A DNA stretch of 64,000 bases from NCBI GenBank assembly GCA_040376705.1, contig JBEIQE010000001.1, forward strand, positions 372,001 to 436,000, given 5' to 3'. Origin of the DNA: JBEIQE01 sp040376705 (GTDB lineage: Bacteria > Pseudomonadota > Alphaproteobacteria > UBA2400). Below the pieces are notes generated by a model, which saw only the letters and a program-made list of their open reading frames with translations, made no database searches and had not been told where the DNA came from. The translations under genes were made by a program, and so were the position numbers. Shown in pieces: positions 43,802-52,173 of the stretch (positions are counted from its first letter, which is position 1; the number at the start of each line of letters is the position of its first letter).

Positions 43802-45073
43802 ATGTCCAAGACCACGAGCACCGGCGATAGCAAGAACACGCTCTATTGCTCATTCTGCGGCAAGAGCCAGCACGAAGTCCGCAAGCTGATCGCGGGCCCG
43901 ACCGTATTCATCTGCGATGAGTGCGTTGAGCTCTGCATGGACATCATCCGCGAAGAGAACAAGACCTCACTGGTCAAGAGCCGCGAAGGCGTGCCCACAC
44001 CAAAGGACATCAAGACCGTCCTCGACGATTACGTTATCGGTCAGGACCGCGCCAAGCGCGTGCTCTCGGTTGCCGTACACAACCACTACAAGCGTCTGGC
44101 GAATGGCCAGAAGAATGACGATGTCGAGATTGCAAAATCGAACATCATGCTCATCGGCCCCACCGGTTCAGGTAAGACCCTGCTGGCCCAGACACTCGCC
44201 CGTATCCTTGATGTTCCTTTCACCATGGCCGATGCCACCACGCTGACCGAAGCCGGTTATGTAGGTGAGGACGTTGAAAATATCATTCTCAAGTTGCTGC
44301 AGGCTGCCGACTATAACGTTGAGCGTGCACAGCGCGGTATCGTCTACATCGACGAAATCGACAAGATCAGCCGCAAGTCGGATAACCCGTCCATAACACG
44401 CGACGTCTCGGGCGAGGGCGTGCAGCAGGCACTGCTCAAGATCATGGAAGGTACTGTTGCTTCGGTTCCGCCCCAGGGTGGCCGCAAGCATCCCCAGCAG
44501 GAGTTCCTGCAGGTTGATACCACCAACATTCTGTTCATCTGTGGCGGCGCCTTTGCCGGCATCGAGAAGATCATTGCTCAGCGCAGCAAGGGCACGGGCA
44601 TTGGTTTTGGTGCCGATGTGCGTAACCACGAAGAGCAGCGCCAGGGCCAGCTCCTGCGCAAGCTTGAGACCGAAGATCTGCTCAAGTTCGGCCTCATCCC
44701 TGAGTTCATTGGCCGTCTGCCGGTTCTGGCAACGCTCGACGATCTGGATGAAGTTGCGCTCATGTCGATCCTCTCGGACCCGAAGAACGCGCTAATCAAG
44801 CAGTATCAACGCCTGTTCGAGATGGAAAACATCAAGCTCGAGTTTACTGAAGACGCCATAAAGGCCATCGCCAAGAAGGCTATCGTGCGCAAGACTGGTG
44901 CTCGCGGCCTGCGTTCGATCATGGAAATCTTCCTGCTCGACCCGATGTATGACCTGCCGGGCATGACCACAGTTGAGAAGGTTGTGATCAACGCCGATGT
45001 GGTTGACGGCAAGGGCGAACCCCTGCTGATCCATGGCGATAAGCCCAAGGCCGAGCCCAAGGCAAGCGCCTAA
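43802..45073 (+). CDS. clpX: ATP-dependent Clp protease ATP-binding subunit ClpX
   Basis: AAA+ unfoldase that feeds ClpP. 423 residues. The N-terminal zinc-binding domain has Cys16, Cys19, Cys38 and Cys41 (CSFC...CDEC), Walker A GPTGSGKT has Lys126, and Walker B is IVYIDEIDKI. The sensor-2 region KTGARGLRSIME and the ClpP-binding IGF-type loop (TGIGFGADV) are present. Complete and canonical. Confidence 0.98.
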   Translation: MSKTTSTGDSKNTLYCSFCGKSQHEVRKLIAGPTVFICDECVELCMDIIREENKTSLVKSREGVPTPKDIKTVLDDYVIGQDRAKRVLSVAVHNHYKRLANGQKNDDVEIAKSNIMLIGPTGSGKTLLAQTLARILDVPFTMADATTLTEAGYVGEDVENIILKLLQAADYNVERAQRGIVYIDEIDKISRKSDNPSITRDVSGEGVQQALLKIMEGTVASVPPQGGRKHPQQEFLQVDTTNILFICGGAFAGIEKIIAQRSKGTGIGFGADVRNHEEQRQGQLLRKLETEDLLKFGLIPEFIGRLPVLATLDDLDEVALMSILSDPKNALIKQYQRLFEMENIKLEFTEDAIKAIAKKAIVRKTGARGLRSIMEIFLLDPMYDLPGMTTVEKVVINADVVDGKGEPLLIHGDKPKAEPKASA

Positions 45074-45091
45074 GCTCTAAGTAACAAAAAA

Positions 45092-45116
45092 CCCCCGCTG
45101 CGGCGGGGGTTTTTCT
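45092..45116 (+). terminator. Rho-independent terminator after clpX
   Basis: A 7-bp stem CCCCCGC / GCGGGGG with loop TGCG, flanked by A-run and T-run (TTTTTCTTT), so it may also stop transcription from the convergent nhaA operon. Confidence 0.9.
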
Positions 45117-45136
45117 TTGCAGTTAATTCGTATTCG

Positions 45137-45226
45137 CTATGTAAACGCCCAAGCCATGACCAAACACAGCACGGTGGCAATACCCGCCCAGACGAATAGT
45201 GGCAGCGATATTTCCTCAAGCTTCAT
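45137..45226 (-). CDS. 29-residue single-helix membrane microprotein
   Basis: Third gene of the nhaA operon. It begins MKLEEISLPLFVWAG, followed by one hydrophobic helix (about residues 8-28) and ends WAFT. Its ATG overlaps the stop of the CoxG-like gene as ATGA and AGGAG lies 8 bases upstream, the same coupling as between its two upstream neighbours. Size and shape resemble known one-helix accessory subunits of transporters and oxidases (KdpF, CydX, AcrZ), but the sequence matches none that I recognise. Codons, coupling and ribosome site argue that it is translated. Confidence 0.65.
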   Translation of the reverse strand: MKLEEISLPLFVWAGIATVLCLVMAWAFT

Positions 45227-45684
45227 GATGTTGGCTCCTGCTTAGACTGTATCGCTATCGCCTCGGCCAGACGCGCAAAAAACTTATCCGCCAGACTATG
45301 CGCCAAGCCGGTGGCCAGCCCCATGGCTTTATCGAGCGCCTTGATGCCTACCTTTACATGCGCTGTGTAGGTAAGCTTGGTGCCAGTGGCTGAGGCCACC
45401 AAGGTTACATCCGCCGTACCATTTGAATGCCCCATCCAGCTCTCGGCTTCAATGGTAATGGTGTAAGAAGAGGGCGGGTTGAGGTTGGTCAGCGTAACAA
45501 GCCCGCTGAACAATGTACTGAGCGGGCCCACTTTTACCCGCGCCGTGCCACGCCACTGCGTCTCGTTTATACGCTCAATACTTTCACACTGAGGGATGCT
45601 TTGCTTAAGCGCCACCGGATCACAAATCACGCGCCAGACATCCTCTGGCGATGCTGCAAAATGATAGGTGCCGGTGATATCCAT
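45223..45684 (-). CDS. CoxG/SRPBCC-family protein
   Basis: 153 residues with the SRPBCC (Bet v1-like) fold pattern of the CoxG group: AASPEDVWRVICDPVALKQS, then IPQCESIERIN, VKVGPLSTLFSG and a C-terminal helix (KAMGLATGLAHSLADKFF). CoxG proteins are membrane-associated and in CO dehydrogenase systems carry quinone, but no cox genes are nearby, so the ligand here is unknown. Its ATG overlaps the nhaA stop (TGATG) and its stop overlaps the microprotein start. Confidence 0.82.
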   Translation of the reverse strand: MDITGTYHFAASPEDVWRVICDPVALKQSIPQCESIERINETQWRGTARVKVGPLSTLFSGLVTLTNLNPPSSYTITIEAESWMGHSNGTADVTLVASATGTKLTYTAHVKVGIKALDKAMGLATGLAHSLADKFFARLAEAIAIQSKQEPTS

Positions 45685-47036
45685 CAGCTACGCTTACCGC
45701 CAGCTATCCAGAGCCATGCAAACCCACTAAGGCCGGAGATAAGTGAGGCGATGAAAATACCCATCTTTGCCTGCAGGACCAGCTCAGGGTTATTGGGGAA
45801 GGCCAGCTGCGCAATGAAGATCGACATGGTAAAACCAATACCCGCCAAAAGCGCCACACCGGCTATCTGACTAAAGCTGGTGCCTTCAGGTAAGGCGGCT
45901 ATCTTAAGCTTGAGGGCGATACCGCAGAACAGCACAATCCCGATAAACTTACCAAGTACGAGGCCAGCCGCAACGCCAATCAGCACCGGGCTGGAAAGGG
46001 TGGCCCCCATATTGCTGAAGTCGAGGTGGATACCCGCATTAAACAGGGCAAAAATAGGAATAACCAAGAATGCTACCGGCAGATGCCAGATATGCTCCAG
46101 CCGCTGCAGAGGAGCCATAACCTTTTGGGTGGCACGCTCGATAGAGTGTACCGCGGCGCGCAAGGCATCGTTGGTTACGATATTGGGGTCGGCCTCAAGG
46201 CTGGCTTCAAACTGCGCGAGCAGCTCGCGGTTGCGCTGAGTGAAATACTTGGGCTCATAACGCGGCCAGGCAGGAATGGTGAAAGCACCAATCACGCCAG
46301 CCAAAGTCGGGTGAACGCCCGAGAGCAGCAGCGCATACCACAGCGGCACCGCTAGCAGGAAATAAGGCAGAATGCGCCGCACACCACCAAGATTTAGCCC
46401 GATCAGCAAAACGATGATGCCTGCCGCCGCCAATAGTGCTTCAAGTACGATTTTATCTGTATAGAAAATGGCAATTACCAGCACAGCGCCCAGATCATCC
46501 GCAATCGCCAGCGCAACTAAAAACGTGATAAGTGCCTTTGGTACCCGAGCGGCTAAAATAACGAGCGCACCAACCGCAAAGGCAATGTCTGTGGCCATGG
46601 GTATGGCCCAGCCATGTGCAGCTGTACCAGCGGGGTTTATAAGGTAATAAATAAAGGCAGGGATCAGCATACCGCCGAGGGCAGCGATAACAGGCAGGGC
46701 AGCGCGGCGCAGACTGGCGAGTTCCCCCACCAGAATTTCACGCTTCAGTTCAAGCCCAACGACAAAAAAGAAGAGGGCCATAAGACCGTCATTCACCCAA
46801 TGGTGCAGGCTGTAGTTGATCGACCAGTTACCTAGAGTTAACCCAACAGGCAGATGCAGCATGTGCTCGTAAGCGGGCGCTAAAGCTGAATTAGCAATAA
46901 TGAGAGCAAGCACAGCCGCTGCCATAAGCAGAAAGCCGCTGGCGGTCTGGCGATGGATGAACTCCTCAAACGGCGTGAGGATACGGCCAAATTGTCGCTC
47001 CAGCGGTGCGTAGTGAACTCCGGTTCTGTCTGTCAT
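45684..47036 (-). CDS. nhaA: Na+/H+ antiporter NhaA
   Basis: Inner-membrane sodium/proton antiporter. 450 residues with about 12 membrane segments. The essential acidic pair appears in ALAIADDLGAVLVIAIFY (equivalent to E. coli Asp163/Asp164), and the conserved FFFVVGLELKRE and SGVHPTLAGV segments are present. It is longer than E. coli NhaA (388), with a hydrophilic N-terminus and a loop near 275-310. CAGGAGG precedes the ATG. First gene of a three-gene overlapping operon. Confidence 0.96.
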   Translation of the reverse strand: MTDRTGVHYAPLERQFGRILTPFEEFIHRQTASGFLLMAAAVLALIIANSALAPAYEHMLHLPVGLTLGNWSINYSLHHWVNDGLMALFFFVVGLELKREILVGELASLRRAALPVIAALGGMLIPAFIYYLINPAGTAAHGWAIPMATDIAFAVGALVILAARVPKALITFLVALAIADDLGAVLVIAIFYTDKIVLEALLAAAGIIVLLIGLNLGGVRRILPYFLLAVPLWYALLLSGVHPTLAGVIGAFTIPAWPRYEPKYFTQRNRELLAQFEASLEADPNIVTNDALRAAVHSIERATQKVMAPLQRLEHIWHLPVAFLVIPIFALFNAGIHLDFSNMGATLSSPVLIGVAAGLVLGKFIGIVLFCGIALKLKIAALPEGTSFSQIAGVALLAGIGFTMSIFIAQLAFPNNPELVLQAKMGIFIASLISGLSGFAWLWIAGGKRS

Positions 47037-47202
47037 TCTTGCCTCCTGCCTGAAAAATCACATGATTCTGGGTACTGCGCTAGAAGACGCACTGCCGCGC
47101 CAACAATGCGTTTCAAATACGTTTAAAATGCCGGACAGCTTTTCTTGCGCCCAGTACATGCAGATGATACCGACTGGTATTGAATTTCAAAGGCTTACGG
47201 CA

Positions 47203-49896
47203 GTGCTTAGACGTTATTTAACCTTACTTGTGTTTCAATCGGCATTGAGTGTTTTCACGCCGGAAGAAGCCATGGCCAAGCCTAAAAAACCCGAGCCGCC
47301 CAAAGAGCAATACATCACAATTGAACGACGTGAGCCGAATGCTGGCGAACTGCAATTACTGCTCGAGGCTGCCTTAAAGCTGGGCGTGCGCCCCGGTTAT
47401 GCGGGCGTAATGGCCAATCACGAGAGTGCAGGCACGTGGCACCCGCAGGTTCGCCCCAATCACCCCGATAAGCCGCCAGTTAAAATCACAACCACTGGCG
47501 AAGTACGCGGCACGCCGGGCAGTACAGGCGTTGGCATCGGCCAATGGCTCGAAACCCGCTGGATGCTCGATATGTATAAGCATGGCGAGTCAATCATCGC
47601 TACCGCAGGGCTTGAGAAGGTAAACCCTGAGGCGGTGCGTCTCATCCGCTCAATCAATAAGTCAGTTCAAGCCGAGCTTGACCGCACCAAGCAGAAAGCT
47701 AACTGGAACAGTATTGATGTGATTGAGGGCAAGCTCGACAGCACGCCGGATGGTATTGCCTTCGCCAAGCTGCGCTCGGACCCCACCAATCGCATTCCGA
47801 TTTACATGCTCATGCATAACCTGCGCGACTACCAGCAGGAGCTTGAATCTTTCGGCCTTCCGGTTAACGGGCAGAATCTTTACGGCACCCACCACACCAG
47901 TGCGGCTGAAGTGGCAAATCTGGTGCGCAAGAAAGACTATATACCCGGCGACGACCCCAAATGGGCCAAAGCTGCCGAGCGTAATGGCCTTGTCTTCATG
48001 CACGCCGATGGCACCATGAAGACCGGCGCTGAAACACACAACAAGTACGGCCAGATCGTGAATGAGGCTTTAGCCACCCGATTTGAGCAGGAGTATTATG
48101 GTCGTGACTTCGGCACATCGCCTGACGCCAGCAAGCAGCGTGTACTGAAGGCAAATGATGGCCAAGCCTATAAGGTCAGAAACGACCTGATTATTCCACG
48201 TCTGCCGGCCGAGCAGTTTTTAGCCGCTTGGAAGCAGCCTTCAGTAACAGCCGAAAAGCCGGAGCATCTGTCAGCCACAGTGGCCGGACTCGAGCGTCTG
48301 GGCTTTGATTTCGGTAAGGCCAAGCCAACCGACTTTAATAACTCGCGTCTGCGCGCTGCTATAACATCTTTCAAGCATCAGGCTGGCTTACCTTATGCCG
48401 ATAAAGGTGAGCTTGATACCAATACGCAGCGCTATTTGCAGCAGTCGGTCAGCAATGCCGATAAGTATATTGCTCTGCAGCAGGGGCAGAAGGCATCACT
48501 CCAGCAGCGCAACGGGCTTGATCTGAGAAATATAGCTAAACAGCTTCGTGATGTGCCCAAGGATAATCCTGTGCATGCGCAGGTTGCTAATGTTGTTATC
48601 GACATCAAGCAGAAGCTGGCTAAAGAAGGCCTTCTGAAGGAACCCAGTACCCTGCAGCGCGTTAAGGGCGCTGATGGTAAAACCCGCCGTGTTGAGGTGA
48701 AGAAGCCGTTTGATGGTCTGGTAGATGGCAGAACCATCAGTGCGCTTAGCGCCTACCAGCGTAATAACGGCCTGATGGATACAAAAGGCGTGTTCGATAG
48801 TATTACGGCAACCCGCCTGTCGCAGGGCGCAGCGCCTGCTGCGGTTGCCCCTGCACCGGTTAGGACACCTGCACCAGCTGCAGCACCGCCTGCACTACCT
48901 AAAGCGCCATCGCGTTCGGCTAGCGGTATTGTTACCGGTAAAGCCGAGCCCGTATCGCCCACACAGCAGTTTACCGCCATGAGCACATCGCTCTCCACCG
49001 TGGTTAACCGCAAGGTTGGCGTAACGGCTGGCAGCACGCATATTGGTCCTTATGTGCCAAGCTATGGCTACAGCCTAAGCAAAGGCAACAAAGAGTTTGA
49101 TGAGCGCGTTTACGAGGCCCAGCGCCTGATTGAGCGCACTGGCCATGGCCATTTGCTTGGCAAGTTAGGCAGTGATGGTCTTTATGGGGACGATACAGAT
49201 AAAGCCTTTGCTGCCTATGCCGCCAGCAAGCACATCAGTAAAAAGCCGGGAGAGGTGAATGACGTACTCCTCGCCGCCATGCGTGAAGACCGTTTGGCAC
49301 TGGCGACTAAAGGCCGTACGCCTGATTTCTTCGAGCAGTATCTCACCCAGTTTGGTGCTCCGGCAAATGTGTCTGGCAGCCCGGATGAACGCGCGCGACT
49401 GTTTAATAATGCCTATCCGAATGTCATCAGCTCGCAGCTGCACGATCCCAGCAACCGTTGGGGCAAAACGGCCTTTGGCATCACACCGAATGAGGCTGAC
49501 TTCAAGGCTGCCACACAGGTTCTGGTCGATCGCGGCCACTTGAAGCCTGAAGAGCTGCAAGGCCCCAACGCAACCGAACGTGCCAAGCTGGCGCTACGTG
49601 AATATCAGGCGGATATCGGGCTGATCCCAACCGGCAGGCTTGATCGTGCCACTGTTGTCTCAATCGCGCAGACCTATCAGCAAGCCGAAATGCTGGCGGG
49701 CAGGGCACCTGCAACGCTCGAATCTTCAGCTAATAAAGGGGCCAGCGGCCAGTTCAATCTGCTGGGTACAACAACGGCTGGGGTATCAACCTCTGTACTC
49801 GCCAGCTCATTGGGAATGGATGTGCCTGAGAAGACACCTGTGCTGCGCCGTATCTTGGCTGCAGCGCCCGAGGCCAAGCACCGCCCTGAAGTTTAA
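47203..49896 (+). CDS. Secreted lysozyme-like protein with several peptidoglycan-binding modules
   Basis: Proposed start is the GTG at 47203: AAAGG lies 9 bases upstream and a signal peptide follows at once (LRRYLTLLVFQSALSVF, cleavage after AMA), giving 897 residues. The open frame back to 47062 has no ribosome site. The N-terminal domain (about 45-260) resembles phage-type lysozymes: catalytic-type Glu74 in NHESAGTWHP and STGVGIGQW (107-115). At least four segments resemble PG_binding_1 modules (near residues 355-410, 505-545, 635-690, 765-830), each with a SAYQRNNGLMDTKG- or LREYQADIGLIPTGRLD-like core. An Ala/Pro linker lies at about 545-575. Likely a periplasmic or exported cell-wall hydrolase. 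Confidence 0.6.
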   Translation: MLRRYLTLLVFQSALSVFTPEEAMAKPKKPEPPKEQYITIERREPNAGELQLLLEAALKLGVRPGYAGVMANHESAGTWHPQVRPNHPDKPPVKITTTGEVRGTPGSTGVGIGQWLETRWMLDMYKHGESIIATAGLEKVNPEAVRLIRSINKSVQAELDRTKQKANWNSIDVIEGKLDSTPDGIAFAKLRSDPTNRIPIYMLMHNLRDYQQELESFGLPVNGQNLYGTHHTSAAEVANLVRKKDYIPGDDPKWAKAAERNGLVFMHADGTMKTGAETHNKYGQIVNEALATRFEQEYYGRDFGTSPDASKQRVLKANDGQAYKVRNDLIIPRLPAEQFLAAWKQPSVTAEKPEHLSATVAGLERLGFDFGKAKPTDFNNSRLRAAITSFKHQAGLPYADKGELDTNTQRYLQQSVSNADKYIALQQGQKASLQQRNGLDLRNIAKQLRDVPKDNPVHAQVANVVIDIKQKLAKEGLLKEPSTLQRVKGADGKTRRVEVKKPFDGLVDGRTISALSAYQRNNGLMDTKGVFDSITATRLSQGAAPAAVAPAPVRTPAPAAAPPALPKAPSRSASGIVTGKAEPVSPTQQFTAMSTSLSTVVNRKVGVTAGSTHIGPYVPSYGYSLSKGNKEFDERVYEAQRLIERTGHGHLLGKLGSDGLYGDDTDKAFAAYAASKHISKKPGEVNDVLLAAMREDRLALATKGRTPDFFEQYLTQFGAPANVSGSPDERARLFNNAYPNVISSQLHDPSNRWGKTAFGITPNEADFKAATQVLVDRGHLKPEELQGPNATERAKLALREYQADIGLIPTGRLDRATVVSIAQTYQQAEMLAGRAPATLESSANKGASGQFNLLGTTTAGVSTSVLASSLGMDVPEKTPVLRRILAAAPEAKHRPEV

Positions 49897-50315
49897 AGGG
49901 CTGACTTCAGACGGGCGTGATCGATTTTAATGCAGCTGTCTTCAACATAGCGCAGGCCAGCCGCACGGGCCTTGGCGGCAGCCTCTTTATTACTGATGCC
50001 AAGCTGTAGCCAGATGCCTTTGGCGTTCACGGCTATCGCCTCATCCACAACCGCTGGCGTAGCTGCAGGCTCACGGAAAATATCCACCAAATCGACCGGG
50101 AAGGGGATATCCGCCAGGCTGGCGTAGACCAGCTGCCCCATCAGGGTGCCGCCAGCCTGCCCGGGGTTAACCGGCACAACTTCAAATCCGTTGGCCAGCA
50201 GATACTGCATCACCCCGTAGCTTGGCCGCTCCGGCTTGCTTGAAGCGCCGACCATCGCAATAGTGCGGGTGTGCTTCAAAATATCAATGATATCAGTCTC
50301 TTTGGCATCAGGCAT
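49893..50315 (-). CDS. CoA-binding domain protein (YccU-like)
   Basis: 140 residues from the ATG at 50315 (CGGAG upstream); the longer frame from 50390 has a poor start. Rossmann-type CoA-binding domain: TIAMVGASSKPERPSYGVM near the N-terminus, then VVPVNPGQAGG, VDLVDIFREP and a Cys near the end (VEDSCIKIDHARL). The family is widespread and its exact role is unsettled. The 3' end overlaps the convergent lysozyme-like gene by 4 bases. Confidence 0.85.
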   Translation of the reverse strand: MPDAKETDIIDILKHTRTIAMVGASSKPERPSYGVMQYLLANGFEVVPVNPGQAGGTLMGQLVYASLADIPFPVDLVDIFREPAATPAVVDEAIAVNAKGIWLQLGISNKEAAAKARAAGLRYVEDSCIKIDHARLKSAL

Positions 50316-50396
50316 CAAACGGTCTCCGGCTCTGTTAGGAGGATAGTAACCGCTTAGGGTTATCATGAAAATAACCATAACCCGGGACATTCAAAA

Positions 50397-51482
50397 ATGG
50401 CAGATACCCCAAACGTAACCGACTTCAGGCCTTTTATGGAAGACATCCTGCGTCTTGGTATGCAGGGCGTTCCGGGCATGACCAACCGCGCTGTCGACCA
50501 GATGCAGCTCGAGTATATTACCAATCCCTACGGCCGCCAGCCGCCGCACATCCTGTTCTTCCCTGACGGCCGCGTTGAGCGCATGACCCCCTTCCAGGTA
50601 CCAGTACCCGGTTATGGCGCTAATGTTCTGGCCATCGAGCTTTTGGGTTATGTCGGCCAGAAGCCGACAGATGTTCAGCTCAAGGCCCTCAAAGCCTTTG
50701 GCGCGCAAGTGCGCGAAGTACTGGCAGGCAAGGTAGCCTTTACCGGTAGCGCCGAGCTGCTTGATATCGCCACGCGCGATGACAGCGAGCGTCCCGGCTT
50801 TATGGCCAGTGGCCAGCTGAGCATGGCTGATATTGTGCCACCGCCTGCACCGAGTGCACTCTCGAATGTACAAAACCTCTTTGACATTCTCGGCACGCCT
50901 GGGGAAAAGCGCGGTGCGTTGCCACCAGGCAGTATCTTCAACACGGTTACCGGTGGTAGCGGTGTCCAGGCCATTGTTATGCGTGATATCTTCAAAGCGC
51001 CCGGCACGCGCATTGTGAAGGGTCTGGTTATAGTGACTTCACACGATGCGTTCAAGCCTGAGCCAGAAGATGCAGGTTCATATACACTCGAAGCCCTGCG
51101 CAAAGCCGACCAGCGCCTTGGCATGAGCGACTTCCGTGGTCATTACATCATTGCGCGCGATGGCACGCTTATTCCGGGTCGCGATATCGAAAAAATCGGT
51201 AACTGCTGGCCGGGTAAGAACGAGGGCACCATTCAGCTGGTGCTGGCCGGTAACGGCAAATCGCCCACAGCCGAGCAGCGCAACACCATCTATCAATACG
51301 GCGTAGCCATGCGTAAGTACTACGAATATCCGCTTACGGCCTTCATCAAGGAAGTAATGTATGCCGACCAGCTGCTGGGTGTTGATCCCAACAACATCAT
51401 GGCAGCCGACAAGGCGAATGCCGCGCTCATCGAAGCACCTGTGGTTGCCCTTAATCGCGGCGGCCAGCAGCGCCACGCCTAA
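50397..51482 (+). CDS. Hypothetical protein with two degenerate amidase-2/PGRP-like cores
   Basis: 361 residues; no signal peptide. The segments at 51-97 and 249-297 share one pattern with matched spacing: His, then DG six residues on (HILFFPDGRVE; HYIIARDGTLIPGR), an Asn 18-19 residues later (GYGANVLAIEL; PGKNEGTIQL), then PT..Q (KPTDVQ; SPTAEQ). This order is that of T7-lysozyme/amidase-2 folds (HYxIxRDGTxxxGR, GxNxxxIGIxxxG, PTxxQ). A preceding VIVTSHDAF supplies His216 where the first zinc ligand is expected, but the later His and Cys ligands are missing, so a catalytic amidase is unlikely. Assignment is inference from pattern only. Confidence 0.5.
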   Translation: MADTPNVTDFRPFMEDILRLGMQGVPGMTNRAVDQMQLEYITNPYGRQPPHILFFPDGRVERMTPFQVPVPGYGANVLAIELLGYVGQKPTDVQLKALKAFGAQVREVLAGKVAFTGSAELLDIATRDDSERPGFMASGQLSMADIVPPPAPSALSNVQNLFDILGTPGEKRGALPPGSIFNTVTGGSGVQAIVMRDIFKAPGTRIVKGLVIVTSHDAFKPEPEDAGSYTLEALRKADQRLGMSDFRGHYIIARDGTLIPGRDIEKIGNCWPGKNEGTIQLVLAGNGKSPTAEQRNTIYQYGVAMRKYYEYPLTAFIKEVMYADQLLGVDPNNIMAADKANAALIEAPVVALNRGGQQRHA

Positions 51483-51571
51483 GGTTTTCGGCACTTTCCT
51501 GGCCTGAGCCAGCTATGGGCAGTAAACGCCCATGGTACAAAGGCCTGAATTCCCTCAGATTCCCTGAATGT

Positions 51572-51629
51572 GGTAATATATTACCGCAGCACTTTCGCCT
51601 TGACGGGCGTGGGCCAGCGCGCCTATAAC
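51572..51629 (+). promoter_or_regulatory. Promoter of rplM-rpsI with upstream palindrome
   Basis: TTGACG at 51600-51605, an 18-base spacer and TATAAC at 51624-51629 form a near-consensus sigma-70 promoter. A perfect 14-bp palindrome GGTAATATATTACC at 51572-51585 ends 14 bases before the -35, as an operator or A+T-rich UP-like element. Further up, ATTCCCT repeats twice at 10-bp spacing. Confidence 0.65.
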
Positions 51630-51672
51630 CGCCACTCATTAATTGTTTGAACCACGACTGCGAGTAAACACC

Positions 51673-52170
51673 ATGAAGAGCATGATGCTGAAGGCAGGCG
51701 AGATCGACAAGAAGTGGCTGGTCATTGACGCCGATAACGTCGTCCTTGGTCGTCTCGCTTCAGAGATCGCGCTGATCCTCAAAGGTAAGAAGAAGACCAC
51801 TTACACCCCGAACCTCGACTGCGGTGATAACGTTATCGTTATCAATTCCGACAAGGTCGCGCTGACCGGCAACAAGGCTGATACCAGCCTGTTCTACTGG
51901 CACACCGGTTATCCGGGTGGCATCAAGAGCCGCAGCAAGGGCCAGATCAAGACCAAGGATTCGACCCTTCTGGTTTATAACGCCGTGCGTCGTATGCTCA
52001 GCCGCGAGCCTCTGGGCCGCCAGCAGATGACTAACCTGCGCGTTTATCCGGGTGCCGACCATCCGCATGAAGCCCAGACGCCAGTGAAGTACGACTTCGC
52101 CAGCAAGAACCGCAAGAACACAGTGACCAAGAAGATCCCTGTGTCCAAGACTGCAAAGAAGGGTGCGTAA
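51673..52170 (+). CDS. rplM: 50S ribosomal protein L13
   Basis: Early-assembly 23S rRNA-binding protein. 165 residues from the ATG at 51673, somewhat longer than E. coli (142) because of a basic C-terminal tail (KNTVTKKIPVSKTAKKGA). Family segments: WLVIDADNVVLGRLAS, VALTGNKADTSLFYWHTGYPGG and MLSREPLGRQQMTNLRVYPG. Start codons further upstream (51643) are not conserved. It is 3 bases from rpsI, the universal L13-S9 pair. Confidence 0.97.
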   Translation: MKSMMLKAGEIDKKWLVIDADNVVLGRLASEIALILKGKKKTTYTPNLDCGDNVIVINSDKVALTGNKADTSLFYWHTGYPGGIKSRSKGQIKTKDSTLLVYNAVRRMLSREPLGRQQMTNLRVYPGADHPHEAQTPVKYDFASKNRKNTVTKKIPVSKTAKKGA

Positions 52171-52173
52171 GCC

